From: Paenibacillus elgii NBRC 100335
GTDB taxonomy: Bacteria; Bacillota; Bacilli; Paenibacillales; NBRC-103111
DNA: 51,414 bases
Direction of reading: 5' to 3'
NCBI RefSeq assembly: GCF_004000865.1
Contig: NZ_BIMB01000052.1
Coordinates: forward strand, 1-51,414
Of this stretch, positions 1-8,192 are shown piece by piece. Under the pieces are notes generated by a model. It was not told the origin of the DNA and made no database searches. It was given only the letters and a program-made list of their open reading frames with translations. The first letter of the stretch is position 1. Each line of letters opens with the position of its first letter. Both the position numbers and the translations under genes were made by a program.

Positions 1-43
1 CGCCATTAGCACAGGTGGTGGGAGTGTTCAAAGAGGAGTTGAG

Positions 44-448
44 TTGAGTCGAACCAGACCTTTGGGCATCACCTTAAATGGGAGTTTTTATGTCTTTGGC
101 TCTATTGTTTTGTTGTTATCGTTATTTGTGTATGAGTTGCCTTTCGAAAAGTATGGGATCGCAGCCAGATTCGGCTGGCCAAGTGTTCCGGAGCATCTTG
201 CCCGATTTCTAGTAGGGGCTGCTTCGCTAGTCTTGGGTTACGGTTACTTGAAGCTCAAGCGTTGGGGATATTGGCTCATGGTTGCGTATTCCATTTATTT
301 TTTGACCGTAAGCGGTTACTTGTTCGTTCTGTATAAGGATCAGCCTTTTTTAGGAAATATCATTTGGTCGCTGATTGTTATAGTCTATAGCTATTCTAAG
401 CGAAATCATTTTGATAGGAAGCCTCAGCAAATTAGGGCAGGTGGATAA
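44..448 (+). CDS. Small four-helix membrane protein, unknown function
   Basis: The 134-residue product starts at a TTG preceded by AGAGGAG. It has about four hydrophobic segments (residues 12-32, 50-68, 75-95 and 102-117), a short basic C-terminus and no catalytic motif, so it should sit in the cytoplasmic membrane. I do not recognise a named family. It has its own ribosome binding site, is followed by a weak hairpin, and its neighbour is on the other strand, so it is probably transcribed alone or as the last gene of an operon entering from the left. Confidence 0.7.
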   Translation: MSRTRPLGITLNGSFYVFGSIVLLLSLFVYELPFEKYGIAARFGWPSVPEHLARFLVGAASLVLGYGYLKLKRWGYWLMVAYSIYFLTVSGYLFVLYKDQPFLGNIIWSLIVIVYSYSKRNHFDRKPQQIRAGG

Positions 449-459
449 CTCGATAGCCG

Positions 460-484
460 AGCCTGACAGCGCGGCAGGTTTTTC
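460..484 (+). terminator. Possible weak terminator
   Basis: A short inverted repeat GCCTG/CAGGT with a GC-rich loop is followed by a run of T. It lies just after the stop of the small membrane protein gene. The stem is short, so support is modest. Confidence 0.35.
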
Positions 485-529
485 ACAGATGTATATACTG
501 GACAGAGACAATAACGTCTCTTTCCACAT

Positions 530-562
530 AAAAAACTCCCCCGGATGATCCGAAAGAGTTTG
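530..562 (-). terminator. Terminator of the secreted repeat-protein gene
   Basis: AAACTC/GAGTTT flanks an inner CGGATGATCCG palindrome. Read on the minus strand, the stem ends in a run of T. It lies 27 bases beyond the stop of the gene at 590-1018. Confidence 0.7.
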
Positions 563-589
563 ATACATCGATTTTGCAATTCACGATGC

Positions 590-1018
590 TTACACTCCAA
601 AATAAATCTTGGCAGCGGCGACGTCGGCATCATATTGAGCCGTAATCCGATCCAGTTCAAACTGATCGAAGGCATGATTCCAATCGTATGTCAGCAATTT
701 GTCCAATTCCGCTTTGTACGAATCGAACGTTTTGTAATGTACCAGATTCAATCGCGGCTCGCCGTATCCCATACCTTTAAAATATACAGTCGCCGTTGCG
801 ATATCAGCGTAGTATTGTTTATAGTGTTCGTCGAGCTCCCATTGATCATAGGCGTGGTTTAAATCAATCGTCAGCTGCTTGTCCAACGCAGTTTTGTATG
901 TTGCAAACGAATTATAGCTGTGCAAATTGACCAAAGGATGAGCAGAAGCGGCGGACGTAACGGCAACAAGAGACGCGGCAACAACAGTCGACAACAGCAG
1001 CGATTTAAAAGTTTTCAC
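590..1018 (-). CDS. Secreted protein with two tandem 50-residue repeats
   Basis: The 142-residue product starts with a clear signal peptide (basic MKTFK, hydrophobic core, SAASA cleavage region near residue 26). The rest is an internal duplication: residues about 30-80 and 90-141 align on Y-x-x-F-x-x-Y-K-x-x-L-D-K-x-L-T-x-D-x-N-H-A-x-D-Q-x-E-L-D, then D-x-A-x-A-x-x-Y-F. The mature protein is acidic and aromatic with no cysteine. It is likely exported; its function is unknown. A terminator follows. Confidence 0.75.
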   Translation of the reverse strand: MKTFKSLLLSTVVAASLVAVTSAASAHPLVNLHSYNSFATYKTALDKQLTIDLNHAYDQWELDEHYKQYYADIATATVYFKGMGYGEPRLNLVHYKTFDSYKAELDKLLTYDWNHAFDQFELDRITAQYDADVAAAKIYFGV

Positions 1019-1146
1019 TAGGAATTCCCTCCATTAAATGTATATTTCTGCTACAATGCAATCATAAAGCACAGAGGAGGTTTATTACAATACATTTACC
1101 AAAAATTAACATTTTATGCAGCTTAGCAAAAGCTTGCTCGGAATGA

Positions 1147-1465
1147 GTGAATATTGGATCATTATGGAAAATAAAGCCTGTCTTCAAAAGACCGCCTCTT
1201 AAAAATAAGATTGTTCTCGGCATGTTATGCGGCATAGCCACATTATCCATGCTTTTGCCCAGCCCGATAAGCAATGACCTGGATGGCGATTTAAGAAATA
1301 TTCCGTTAATTATTTCGTTATTCTACGCAAAACAACGGAACAGGACTCGGGTTAATGGTAACCTGTAAAATCATCAAAGCATTCGATGGGAAAATAGATT
1401 TTAAAAGTGAGAAAGGCAAAGGAACCGAGGTAAGTATCTTAATGCCGATGATTACGAATTGTTGA
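1147..1465 (+). pseudogene. Remnant of a membrane sensor histidine kinase
   Basis: From 1198 one frame encodes the start of a 5TM-5TMR_LYT-type sensor region (K-N-K-I-V-L-G-M-L-C-G, ending with D-L-R-N-I-P-L-I-I). From about 1331 another frame encodes the end of a HATPase domain: N-N-G-T-G-L-G-L, then K-S-E-K-G-K-G-T-E-V, ending at TGA 1463-1465. Everything between (rest of the sensor, dimerisation domain, N and G1 boxes) is gone. This is an internal deletion plus frame change in a two-component kinase gene, not a functional protein. Confidence 0.75.
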
Positions 1466-1490
1466 ACGCTTCCCTGCAAGAATAGCCCGA

Positions 1491-1649
1491 TTGAGTCATG
1501 TTCATAAAAAGACCAGTCAGTTATATTATAAAAAAGACATATGGGCAGCCGTTGAGGAACAAAAAGTTTCTTACCTAGACCTTGGTCCGGGAAAAATACA
1601 GTCTTCGGGCGAGTTTATTAATATACTTTCTCCTTTATCCTTTAATTAA
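1491..1649 (+). pseudogene. Possible remnant of a metallo-beta-lactamase-fold protein
   Basis: This is a 52-codon open stretch without a good start or ribosome binding site. It reads LSHVHKKTSQ, then a segment with Y-L-D-L-G-P-G-K and G-E-F-I-N-I-L-S-P. The order (SHxHK near the start, then a VSYLDLGPG and INILSP beta region) recalls ComEC-like MBL-fold hydrolases, but the metal-binding HxHxDH motif is not intact. With the kinase fragment just upstream, this looks like a graveyard of deleted genes. The identification is weak. Confidence 0.3.
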
Positions 1650-1703
1650 GGAGGTAAATAGTAATAAATAAGCAACTAGAGAAAATTAAGGGAGAGAAGG
1701 AAA

Positions 1704-3068
1704 TTGAAAAAAGTATGGCGTTTCATCGTGTATGTGTGCGTTTTCGTGCTGAGCGTGGGAGGAAGCGGAGCGGTTGGTTTCGCCTCTACGATGCAGGAGG
1801 CTATGTCGATTTACGATAAGCCGGTCCCTGCTTCTATACAAAGTCTCCAAGCTCCTGCCTATGATTCCAAAAAGCCGACTGTGGCCGTTATTTTGGCGAA
1901 CGAAGTGACCGAGGTATTCGATTTTCTGGTTCCATATGAGATGTTCTCCATGACAGAATCGTACAATGTTTTTGCGGCAGCCCCCGACAAAAACATCAAG
2001 TCGTTAACGGGCGGCCTTGATGTTGTGCCGCACTATACTTTTGATGAGTTGGACCGCTTGACGGGGAAAGGCCCGGATATTATCGTGATTCCTTTCATGC
2101 CGATTCTGGATGAGGCGAAGTACAAGCCTGTCCGCGAATGGATAAGAAAACATTCAAGCACAGAAACGACCCTCTTGTCTATCTGCAATGGAGCGGAAAA
2201 TTTGGCGGATACCGGCCTGCTGAACGGGAAATCTGCGGCAACGCATTGGGGAGATATCGACAGGTTGGAAAAGCAATATGCCGAGGTTCGTTGGAAAAGA
2301 GATCAGCGTTATGTGCCTGAAGGCAACCTGGTCTCCTCCGCCGGCCTGACTTCAGGGATGGATGCTACGCTATACGTCATATCCCGGCAGCTCGGGGAGC
2401 CGGCAGCGGCGAAAGTGGCGAAGAAAATGAAATACCCTTCCTACGATTTTGTGGGGCATCCGCAAATGGAGCCTTTCACGGCAGGACTTAGCGACATCGT
2501 CTATATTTTGAACAATGCGTTTCAATGGAGCAAGAAAAAGAACGGGGTCCTTCTGTATAACGGCGCTGACGAACTAGCGTTATCCTCGGCTTTTGACACG
2601 TATGGAGCTTCCGGTACGACGACGACGTTGACGATTTCAAGCAAACGCGAACCGGTTGTAACCCGGCACGGTCTGAATCTGATCGCCCGATATCAAATAG
2701 CGGATGCGCCGAAACTCGACAAAATGATTTTTGTAGGGTCGGACGTTAAAACGCGCGCTGCGGACGATATCCGAAACTGGAATGAGAATGGCGGCAAAGC
2801 TGCGCAGTTGTTCCTGCATAGCGATGCGCCGGAGCGGTTCGCGATGGAGCCTGCTTTTGAAGATTTGGCGAAGCAGGAGGATATCGGAACGGCGAAATTT
2901 GCTGCCAAGCGGCTGGAATATCGTGCCACAAGCGGGCTTAAGCTTGAAGGAGCGACATTTTCGTATGAAGCGTTCGGGATACCGGTCGGTGTCGGCTTGT
3001 TGTCTCTGATCGTGGCTTTCGCATTGGACCGGCGTTTCATAAGGAGAAAGACCAGTTCCGCTTTATAA
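1704..3068 (+). CDS. Membrane-anchored extracellular DJ-1/PfpI-family protein
   Basis: The 454-residue product starts at TTG behind GGGAGAGAAGG. It has a signal sequence (residues 8-28), then a DJ-1/PfpI (GATase1-like) domain from about 58 to 250. The nucleophile-elbow cysteine sits in LLSICNGAENLADTG, followed by A-A-T-H-W, as in the GATase1/AraC-like subgroup. Residues about 275-415 look like a second, cysteine-free, degenerate copy. A transmembrane helix (about 424-443) and a basic tail end the protein. The topology places both domains outside the cell, unusual for this mostly cytoplasmic family. It stands alone before a strong terminator. The substrate is unknown. Confidence 0.8.
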   Translation: MKKVWRFIVYVCVFVLSVGGSGAVGFASTMQEAMSIYDKPVPASIQSLQAPAYDSKKPTVAVILANEVTEVFDFLVPYEMFSMTESYNVFAAAPDKNIKSLTGGLDVVPHYTFDELDRLTGKGPDIIVIPFMPILDEAKYKPVREWIRKHSSTETTLLSICNGAENLADTGLLNGKSAATHWGDIDRLEKQYAEVRWKRDQRYVPEGNLVSSAGLTSGMDATLYVISRQLGEPAAAKVAKKMKYPSYDFVGHPQMEPFTAGLSDIVYILNNAFQWSKKKNGVLLYNGADELALSSAFDTYGASGTTTTLTISSKREPVVTRHGLNLIARYQIADAPKLDKMIFVGSDVKTRAADDIRNWNENGGKAAQLFLHSDAPERFAMEPAFEDLAKQEDIGTAKFAAKRLEYRATSGLKLEGATFSYEAFGIPVGVGLLSLIVAFALDRRFIRRKTSSAL

Positions 3069-3078
3069 GGAATGATAT

Positions 3079-3155
3079 TATCCCCTTACGGCTGACAGTG
3101 AAAAAAGAGTTCATCTTATGATGGACTCAATACTGTGGGCTAAGGGGATTTTTTA
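3079..3155 (+). terminator. Long hairpin terminator
   Basis: ATCCCCTTA at 3080 pairs with TAAGGGGAT at 3141-3149, followed by T6. A second inner hairpin (GAGT-CAT/ATG-ACTC, about 3107-3128) sits in the loop. It ends the DJ-1/PfpI gene transcript. Confidence 0.8.
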
Positions 3156-3312
3156 TGACACATATGCCATCGCATCAGCGGGGAACACAATGTTAATGCT
3201 TTGATTAGAAAAACCGATAAATATAACAAGTATGGAGCATTGCTTGGAGCTTAGGCGATCCGGTGCTGTATTATAACATGACTACGACCATTACCTAGAT
3301 GAAGAGGCGAAT

Positions 3313-3936
3313 ATGCGAAATCATTTTTTGGCTGACACTCTATCTGCGCTCTTATCCCCATTCCGAAAAAAGAGCAACATCCCTCAGATTCCTTGCGTGG
3401 ACGATCTGGAAGAGGTACAAACCTTTCATTTCTTCAAGCTCGTAAGTGTTTCTTTTGACGAGAATGATTTTACTGAAAAGTCCAGGGATGCTGGGAGCTT
3501 CTGGATCGACACGAAAGGCCGGTATCGTGCCGAATATACCGAAGGGCCAGAGCGAGGGAACATTTGGATCTGGGATGGGCATTTCCTGCAAAGGTACTAT
3601 GGCAATAGCAATAAATTGTTTGTCGAGCATCATGATCCCGCTCCGACCCCATATGCGTTGCTCGATCGTAAATCGTTAGAATGGACCGTGCAGAATATAC
3701 AGAACAATATCATGGCGCCGACCCATGAGCCAAGAACTTACGAATCGATCACAAAAAGCAGTTATGTGAAGGTTAGACTAAACGAAAGTCAAACGCTGAT
3801 TGAATCCATGCGGCAATATAGCAAGGAGACATTAATCTCGGAATATGACGTGATAGAAGAGGAGCACGTTTTAAGACCCAATTCCGAGGTGTTTCAAATT
3901 CAATTATCCCGCAAGCCTAAAATTGTGTATGGCTAG
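3313..3936 (+). CDS. Hypothetical protein, possible outer-lipoprotein-sorting-like fold
   Basis: The 207-residue product starts at ATG behind GATGAAGAGG. There is no signal peptide or membrane helix. It is rich in beta-type strands: Y-R-A-E-Y, N-I-W-I-W-D-G, and a C-terminal F-Q-I-Q-L-S-R. The pattern of a charged sequence giving way to W-I-W-D-G-x-x-L-x-x-Y-Y resembles small proteins that test a modified residue or lipid, but I cannot name a family. It is a single gene with its own terminator. Confidence 0.65.
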   Translation: MRNHFLADTLSALLSPFRKKSNIPQIPCVDDLEEVQTFHFFKLVSVSFDENDFTEKSRDAGSFWIDTKGRYRAEYTEGPERGNIWIWDGHFLQRYYGNSNKLFVEHHDPAPTPYALLDRKSLEWTVQNIQNNIMAPTHEPRTYESITKSSYVKVRLNESQTLIESMRQYSKETLISEYDVIEEEHVLRPNSEVFQIQLSRKPKIVYG

Positions 3937-3940
3937 AACC

Positions 3941-3980
3941 CGCCAAAAGCGCGCAAAAAGCAGCCCTTTTGGCGTTTTTT
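3941..3980 (+). terminator. Terminator
   Basis: CGCCAAAAG (3941-3949) pairs with CTTTTGGCG (3966-3974), followed directly by T6. It lies just after the stop at 3936. Confidence 0.85.
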
Positions 3981-4154
3981 AATGCTCTTTATTCGGCATC
4001 AGCGGAATTACGCACGAGTTCGATTTCGACATTTTACGCACGAGATAAAGCGACTTTTTTGCAGGATAATCAAAATCGCCATTTCGCCCAGCTTATTATG
4101 ATATATATAAAGCCGTACTATAAAAATTTACTTCAACCGGAGGTAGATTAAACG

Positions 4155-4454
4155 ATGAAACGTTCTTCTCTTCTATTAAGCGCAATTATCGCAGGATCAG
4201 CCTTGTTCAGTGCCCAAGGGGCGGCAATCGCGTCAACAGAGGTTCCTACCAATGTTTCGCAGGAAAATATGGAAGTCATGGGGTGCAAACCGAAGAAAGT
4301 TGAAGTCAGAAAAACTTACAAGACCCAAACTGAAATTCCAATGCATTATGAGTATGATCGAGGCGGTTATTCGGGCACAATTGATCTTTTCGCAGTTATA
4401 AATAACGCGGATGGCACTTATACTGCTGTGTATATTGGAATGGTAATTTGTTAG
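4155..4454 (+). CDS. Small secreted protein, unknown function
   Basis: The 99-residue product starts at ATG behind CCGGAGGT. It has a typical signal peptide (MKRSS, hydrophobic core, cleavage around residue 27). The mature part, about 72 residues, has two cysteines (one central, one at the C-terminus) that could form a disulfide, and a beta-rich end with I-D-L-F-A-V-I-N-N and Y-T-A-V-Y-I-G. No family was recognised. It is monocistronic: a terminator follows at once. Confidence 0.7.
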   Translation: MKRSSLLLSAIIAGSALFSAQGAAIASTEVPTNVSQENMEVMGCKPKKVEVRKTYKTQTEIPMHYEYDRGGYSGTIDLFAVINNADGTYTAVYIGMVIC

Positions 4455-4467
4455 CTGGATAATTTGC

Positions 4468-4508
4468 AAAGCAGTTGAGAAATAACTTCTCAGCTGCTTT
4501 ATTTTTTT
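4468..4508 (+). terminator. Terminator
   Basis: AAAGCAGTTGAGAA pairs with TTCTCAGCTGCTTT, followed by A and T7. It ends the small secreted protein gene. Confidence 0.9.
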
Positions 4509-4557
4509 GCTTAAAGATTCGTTCAATTTATGTCCAGAAGTGTGTGTAAATTTACAT

Positions 4558-4584
4558 TAAATAGAAAATGAGATTGTCCGATAT
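4558..4584 (+). promoter_or_regulatory. Sigma-D-type promoter (TAAA-N15-TCCGATAT)
   Basis: TAAA at 4558-4561 and TCCGATAT at 4577-4584 are separated by 15 bases, matching the Bacillus sigma-D (FliA-like) consensus TAAA-N14/16-GCCGATAT except for the first G. The surrounding 50 bases match the sequences upstream of both toxin modules (19306-19332 and 30490-30516). It lies 50 bases before the lipoprotein start at 4634. Confidence 0.6.
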
Positions 4585-4633
4585 AAATAGGATAAAGTTT
4601 TTTGGCAACTACCAGAGAGGAAGTAAGTTGACA

Positions 4634-6242
4634 ATGAGAAAAAGAAGCTTGTTTATCGTGCCGTTGTTCATTGTACTGATATCAAGCGGATGTATGTCAA
4701 GTGCACCAAGTCATCCCGCTTCAACAGAAAACGCGAACCATACCGCAAAACCGGAACAACCGGCAGCCAAATTACCCGAGAAGGAAAAGTTGGACGAATT
4801 CGTTAAGAAAATTCAGCCGGAAGGTCTGCAATCAAACAAGATAATCCATGACGATATCGATGGCGATGGGAAGCAAGAATATATTATTACTTTCGGAGAC
4901 TATGAGCGAATCTTGATTGCCAGATTTGACGGGGCGTTTCAATTATTAGGCGAACCCAAAGAATCGATAGGGATCGTCCATCACTATTCTGATGTTGAAA
5001 TTATGAATCTGGAGCCCGATAAAAAATTCATTGTTCTGCATTCCGTCGGTGGGCATATGGATCAAGGGTCGGGCTTTTCTATTTTTCAAGTAAACGGGAA
5101 TACCGTTAAAGAAATAATCAGCAACTTTCCTAATGCGACAGGACGCGGGACTCGGGAGCTGAAAGATTATGATGCCGATGGTATTTTCGAGAGTGTGAGC
5201 TATCATTACTTGAATGATGTGCAGAGGCATATCGTGGTTTCGTATACTAAATATGACGGATCCGGGGCGGAAAAACAAGATCTCAAGTATGGGAATGACA
5301 ATAAGCGTTTTGTATATCCGAAACAACCGCAAGACGTGATCAAAAACTTCGTTGAAAACTTCTATTTTAAAGAGTGGTTAACCGAAGAATTGAAGCAACT
5401 TGTCGAAGACCAGACGCTCATTGATTTTAATATGAGAAATTACGTGAGCTTTTCGGGAATGGAGGATTATGGACTGGATCTCGACATCAAGGAGATTTCC
5501 TCCGATGAAGAGTCGGTTAAAACCTTTACGGTTCAATCGATGTACGAAAAGCCGACAAAGCCGAAATTGATCTTCACTCTAAATAAGGTTTCAAATCAAT
5601 GGAAAATCAAAAAAGTTGAACAGGAACCGGCGATCGAACAATCCCAGATATGGATCAATGGCAAAAAAGTCGACGCCAAACCGATCCTAAAAGGTAAAAA
5701 CATCTATATCCCTATGCAGACCACGTTCCCCGAACTGGGCCTCAATCCGCAATTGAATGCGGAGTATCAAGCATTAAGAGTGAACACGGCTACAAGTGTT
5801 GTTTTCTTTAAGGCGGACACGGAAGTTGTATCTAAAACAGATATGAACGTGGATAATTTTGAAGCGGATGATATCTACGAGAATCGAATGAGGAAGTTCA
5901 AGGAAAAAGCCGTGTGGATCAAGGACTATCCCATTCAAGTAAATGATAAGGTTTATATTTCCCTTTCATTCATGAAAAGCTTTAAATGTGAATGTTACTA
6001 TCGATAAAGAAAACAACATCATACTAAGCTCTGAAAAATTTGACGAGGAACAAAATTTGCAGCAGTTATACGCAGCGTGGGAGGAGAAGTTCGGGAAAAT
6101 AGGAAATTCCTACTCCAATACCTGGTACGTCTATAATTACAAAGATTTTTACGATAAATATTATAGCTTCAAGTTTTGGGATATACCTCAGAATTTATCG
6201 TATGCTCTTTTATATTACAAAGATGCGGAAATATCGCCATAG
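4634..6242 (+). pseudogene. Frameshifted lipoprotein: FG-GAP-like region plus copper amine oxidase-like domain
   Basis: ATG 4634 (behind GAGAGGAAG) begins a lipoprotein signal with lipobox I-S-S-G-C. Two aspartate-rich segments, D-I-D-G-D-G-K-Q-E-Y and D-Y-D-A-D-G-I-F-E-S, resemble VCBS/FG-GAP repeats. The C-terminus, from W-I-N-G-K-K-V, is a copper amine oxidase N-terminal-like domain. The frame is lost after F-M-K-S-F-K at about 5985 and stops at 6005-6007. Deleting one T there (AAATGTG to AAAGTG) restores V-N-V-T-I-D-K-E-N-N and carries the protein to TAG 6240-6242. It is either a recent single-base mutation or a sequencing error. Confidence 0.7.
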
Positions 6243-6246
6243 CTTG

Positions 6247-6342
6247 CTACTTGAGTTTTTGCATGACAAGCTTATCCACGGCATTGTAGAATTTTTCGGT
6301 AAAGAAATAGCCCAGACTGATGAGGTAAGTTATGTCCTGCAC
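6247..6342 (-). CDS. Possible 31-residue small protein
   Basis: GTG at 6342 is preceded, nine bases upstream, by a good AAGGAGGG site. The product MQDITYLISLGYFFTEKFYN continues with a basic, amphipathic end (D-K-L-V-M-Q-K-L-K). It lies between two plus-strand genes. The ribosome binding site is the main support; no family was recognised. Confidence 0.35.
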   Translation of the reverse strand: MQDITYLISLGYFFTEKFYNAVDKLVMQKLK

Positions 6343-6397
6343 GACATTTGCCCTCCTTGTATGTTGATTATGGAAGTCCCCAAACTCCAGGATGTGG

Positions 6398-6403
6398 TAT
6401 AAT
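6398..6403 (+). promoter_or_regulatory. Extended -10 element upstream of the CPBP protease gene
   Basis: TGTGGTATAAT contains a perfect -10 hexamer (6398-6403), 40 bases before the start of the CPBP gene. No good -35 hexamer is seen at the expected distance. Confidence 0.4.
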
Positions 6404-6442
6404 TCTACTACAAAAATAAATCCATAAAAAAGGAGTTTGTCG

Positions 6443-7090
6443 GTGAAATCGGAGGCCAAGATTCGACTGCTACTATTGGTTAGCATTTTACTCATTACCA
6501 TTTTCCCGCTGATCGTGAATTCCGTGTACCTGTTCGCAGGCGCGAAAAGCGGCACGCATCCCAATTTTATTTATAGCATTCTATGGGAAGGGCTTTCACT
6601 GAGCTTGCTATATTTTGTCCTGCATCGGCAGGGACGCAGCTTGAAAGATATAGGTTTTGCATTTCGTAAAACGGATATCTTTCACGGGGTATTGCTTTAT
6701 CTGGTTTTGTATTTTGTCGTTATTATCGCTGTAACGATTTCCCCTAGTTTTTCGCAGGCTCCCCAAAACGTCGATTTTCTACGAACGAAAATGACCTTAA
6801 GCTATTTTGCATTTATCGTTATCAATCCTTTTTTCGAAGAATTAATTGTTCGAGCTTATACGATGACTGAGCTGAGCTTCTTGATCAAAAAAGAAGAAAT
6901 AACCGTTTTGGTCAGTACGATCATTCAGACTTCGTACCATCTGTACCAAGGCTTAATCCCCGCGCTGTATACCGGAATCGTATTTTTTGTGTTTTCAATT
7001 TATTTTGCGAAAACGAGGAAGGTCGTTCCTGTTATCATGGTACACTTGCTCTTGGATCTGACGGCAATCTCCCAACTGGGGAAATCGTAA
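6443..7090 (+). CDS. CPBP-family intramembrane glutamic endopeptidase
   Basis: The product has 215 residues from GTG 6443; AGGAG sits seven bases upstream, which favours this over the TTG at 6437. There are six to seven membrane segments. Hallmarks of the CPBP (Abi/Rce1-like) family are visible: F-F-E-E-L-I-V-R (EExxxR motif), S-Y-H-L-Y-Q-G (second, histidine motif) and V-P-V-I-M-V-H-L-L-L-D (third motif). In Firmicutes such proteases are often linked to bacteriocin self-immunity or peptide maturation, which would fit the immunity-rich setting, but the substrate is unknown. Confidence 0.85.
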   Translation: MKSEAKIRLLLLVSILLITIFPLIVNSVYLFAGAKSGTHPNFIYSILWEGLSLSLLYFVLHRQGRSLKDIGFAFRKTDIFHGVLLYLVLYFVVIIAVTISPSFSQAPQNVDFLRTKMTLSYFAFIVINPFFEELIVRAYTMTELSFLIKKEEITVLVSTIIQTSYHLYQGLIPALYTGIVFFVFSIYFAKTRKVVPVIMVHLLLDLTAISQLGKS

Positions 7091-7153
7091 CACTGCGAGC
7101 ATAAACGAAACTGAAAGAGAGAGCTAATTTCGGATGATTTATGAGGAGGAAGT

Positions 7154-7702
7154 TTGTTGATCAACTTAGATTCAGCGTCGGAGAATGTATCTAACGGATC
7201 GCCTCCAGCTCCAAGGCCATGGGTCCGGTTCTGGGCAAGAAGCTTCGATGTTTATACATTTAGCATTGCAGTCGGTATCCTATGGGGTCTTATTGATGCA
7301 GAAAGTCTGGATCATGTAAACAATACGTTGCTATCGGTACTGTTAACCTTTAGTTGGTTGTTTGTAGAAGGGGCCTGTGTAGCCATCTTTGGGACGACGT
7401 TGGGGAAATGGTTATTGAAGATTACCATTTTAAATCATCAAGGACAGAAATTAACGCCGGCTCAAGCGTTTCAGCGCAGCAGGTTGGTTTGGTGGAGAGG
7501 GACAGGGCTTGGTATAGGAATACCCAAATTAATAGCGTGCATTATTGGCCATTCTCGACTGGTAAGAGAAGGAATAACAACGTGGGATCGAGATATGGGC
7601 AATACGATCGTTCACGGCCAAATTAGCTGGTGGAGAGGCCTGATTGTCGGAATCGCGCTGATATTGACGTTTGCAATTAGCGTATATGGTTATTTCCTTT
7701 GA
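7154..7702 (+). CDS. RDD-family membrane protein
   Basis: The 182-residue product starts at TTG behind GAGGAGGA. The family signature R-P-W-V-R-F-W-A-R-S-F-D lies at residues 21-32 and the second conserved element T-T-L-G-K-W-L-L-K-I at about 82-91. Hydrophobic segments lie near 35-50, 57-75, 118-130 and 160-180. RDD proteins are small integral membrane proteins of mostly unknown role. It lies 63 bases after the CPBP gene and 26 before the DUF2262 gene, so the three may be one transcript. Confidence 0.8.
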   Translation: MLINLDSASENVSNGSPPAPRPWVRFWARSFDVYTFSIAVGILWGLIDAESLDHVNNTLLSVLLTFSWLFVEGACVAIFGTTLGKWLLKITILNHQGQKLTPAQAFQRSRLVWWRGTGLGIGIPKLIACIIGHSRLVREGITTWDRDMGNTIVHGQISWWRGLIVGIALILTFAISVYGYFL

Positions 7703-7728
7703 AAGAATAGAACAGGAGAAGAGAGAAC

Positions 7729-8157
7729 ATGAACAATGTGGAGATCCAAGATGAATTCTGGGGAATGATCGTCAAAGACCGGGATATTGATTTATATACA
7801 TGCCGGAAGCTATTGAAAGGGGAGGAGATTGAGGTTGCCTTCATGCCGGATGAAGACGATCTGCATGAAGTCATAGAGTATGCAAAAGAGATTTTTGCTC
7901 ATTTAGAAGAGAACGATATGGCGTTTCGAGAGTATGCCGCCGATGAAGTGCTAAATCATTGTCGTGAATACATAGTGGAAGGCGCAGTTATTACGAAGGA
8001 AGAGCTGGCGAATCGAATGTGGATCGAGTCTTTTTCCGTCGGTTCAGGGAAAAGCTTTGACTTGAGCTATAACGACGACGGTATTTGCGGCAATCATATT
8101 ATCATGGTGTTTGTAGACGAGCAAGGCGAGCCTTGCGGTGTAGATATTGCAGGATAG
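7729..8157 (+). CDS. DUF2262 family protein, immunity-like
   Basis: The 142-residue, acidic, soluble product starts at ATG behind ACAGGAGAAGAGAG. The end of the sequence (E-S-F-S-V-G-S-G-K-S-F-D-L-S-Y-N-D-D, then G-N-H-I-I-M-V) matches my recollection of DUF2262, small Firmicute proteins that often occur in polymorphic toxin immunity loci. No catalytic motif is seen. A perfect GC hairpin follows. Confidence 0.65.
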   Translation: MNNVEIQDEFWGMIVKDRDIDLYTCRKLLKGEEIEVAFMPDEDDLHEVIEYAKEIFAHLEENDMAFREYAADEVLNHCREYIVEGAVITKEELANRMWIESFSVGSGKSFDLSYNDDGICGNHIIMVFVDEQGEPCGVDIAG

Positions 8158-8161
8158 AAGA

Positions 8162-8190
8162 GCGAGCCCCTTTCTTAAGGAATGGGGCTC
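8162..8190. terminator. Shared hairpin between convergent genes
   Basis: GAGCCCC and GGGGCTC pair perfectly around a 13-base loop, midway between the convergent genes ending at 8157 (plus) and 8193 (minus). No T-run is present, so termination would depend on the strong stem. Confidence 0.55.
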
Positions 8191-8192
8191 AA

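Noticed and set aside
3969..4151. Open frame of 60 codons before the small secreted protein
   Set aside because: It has no ribosome binding site, starts inside a terminator stem and has poor coding character.
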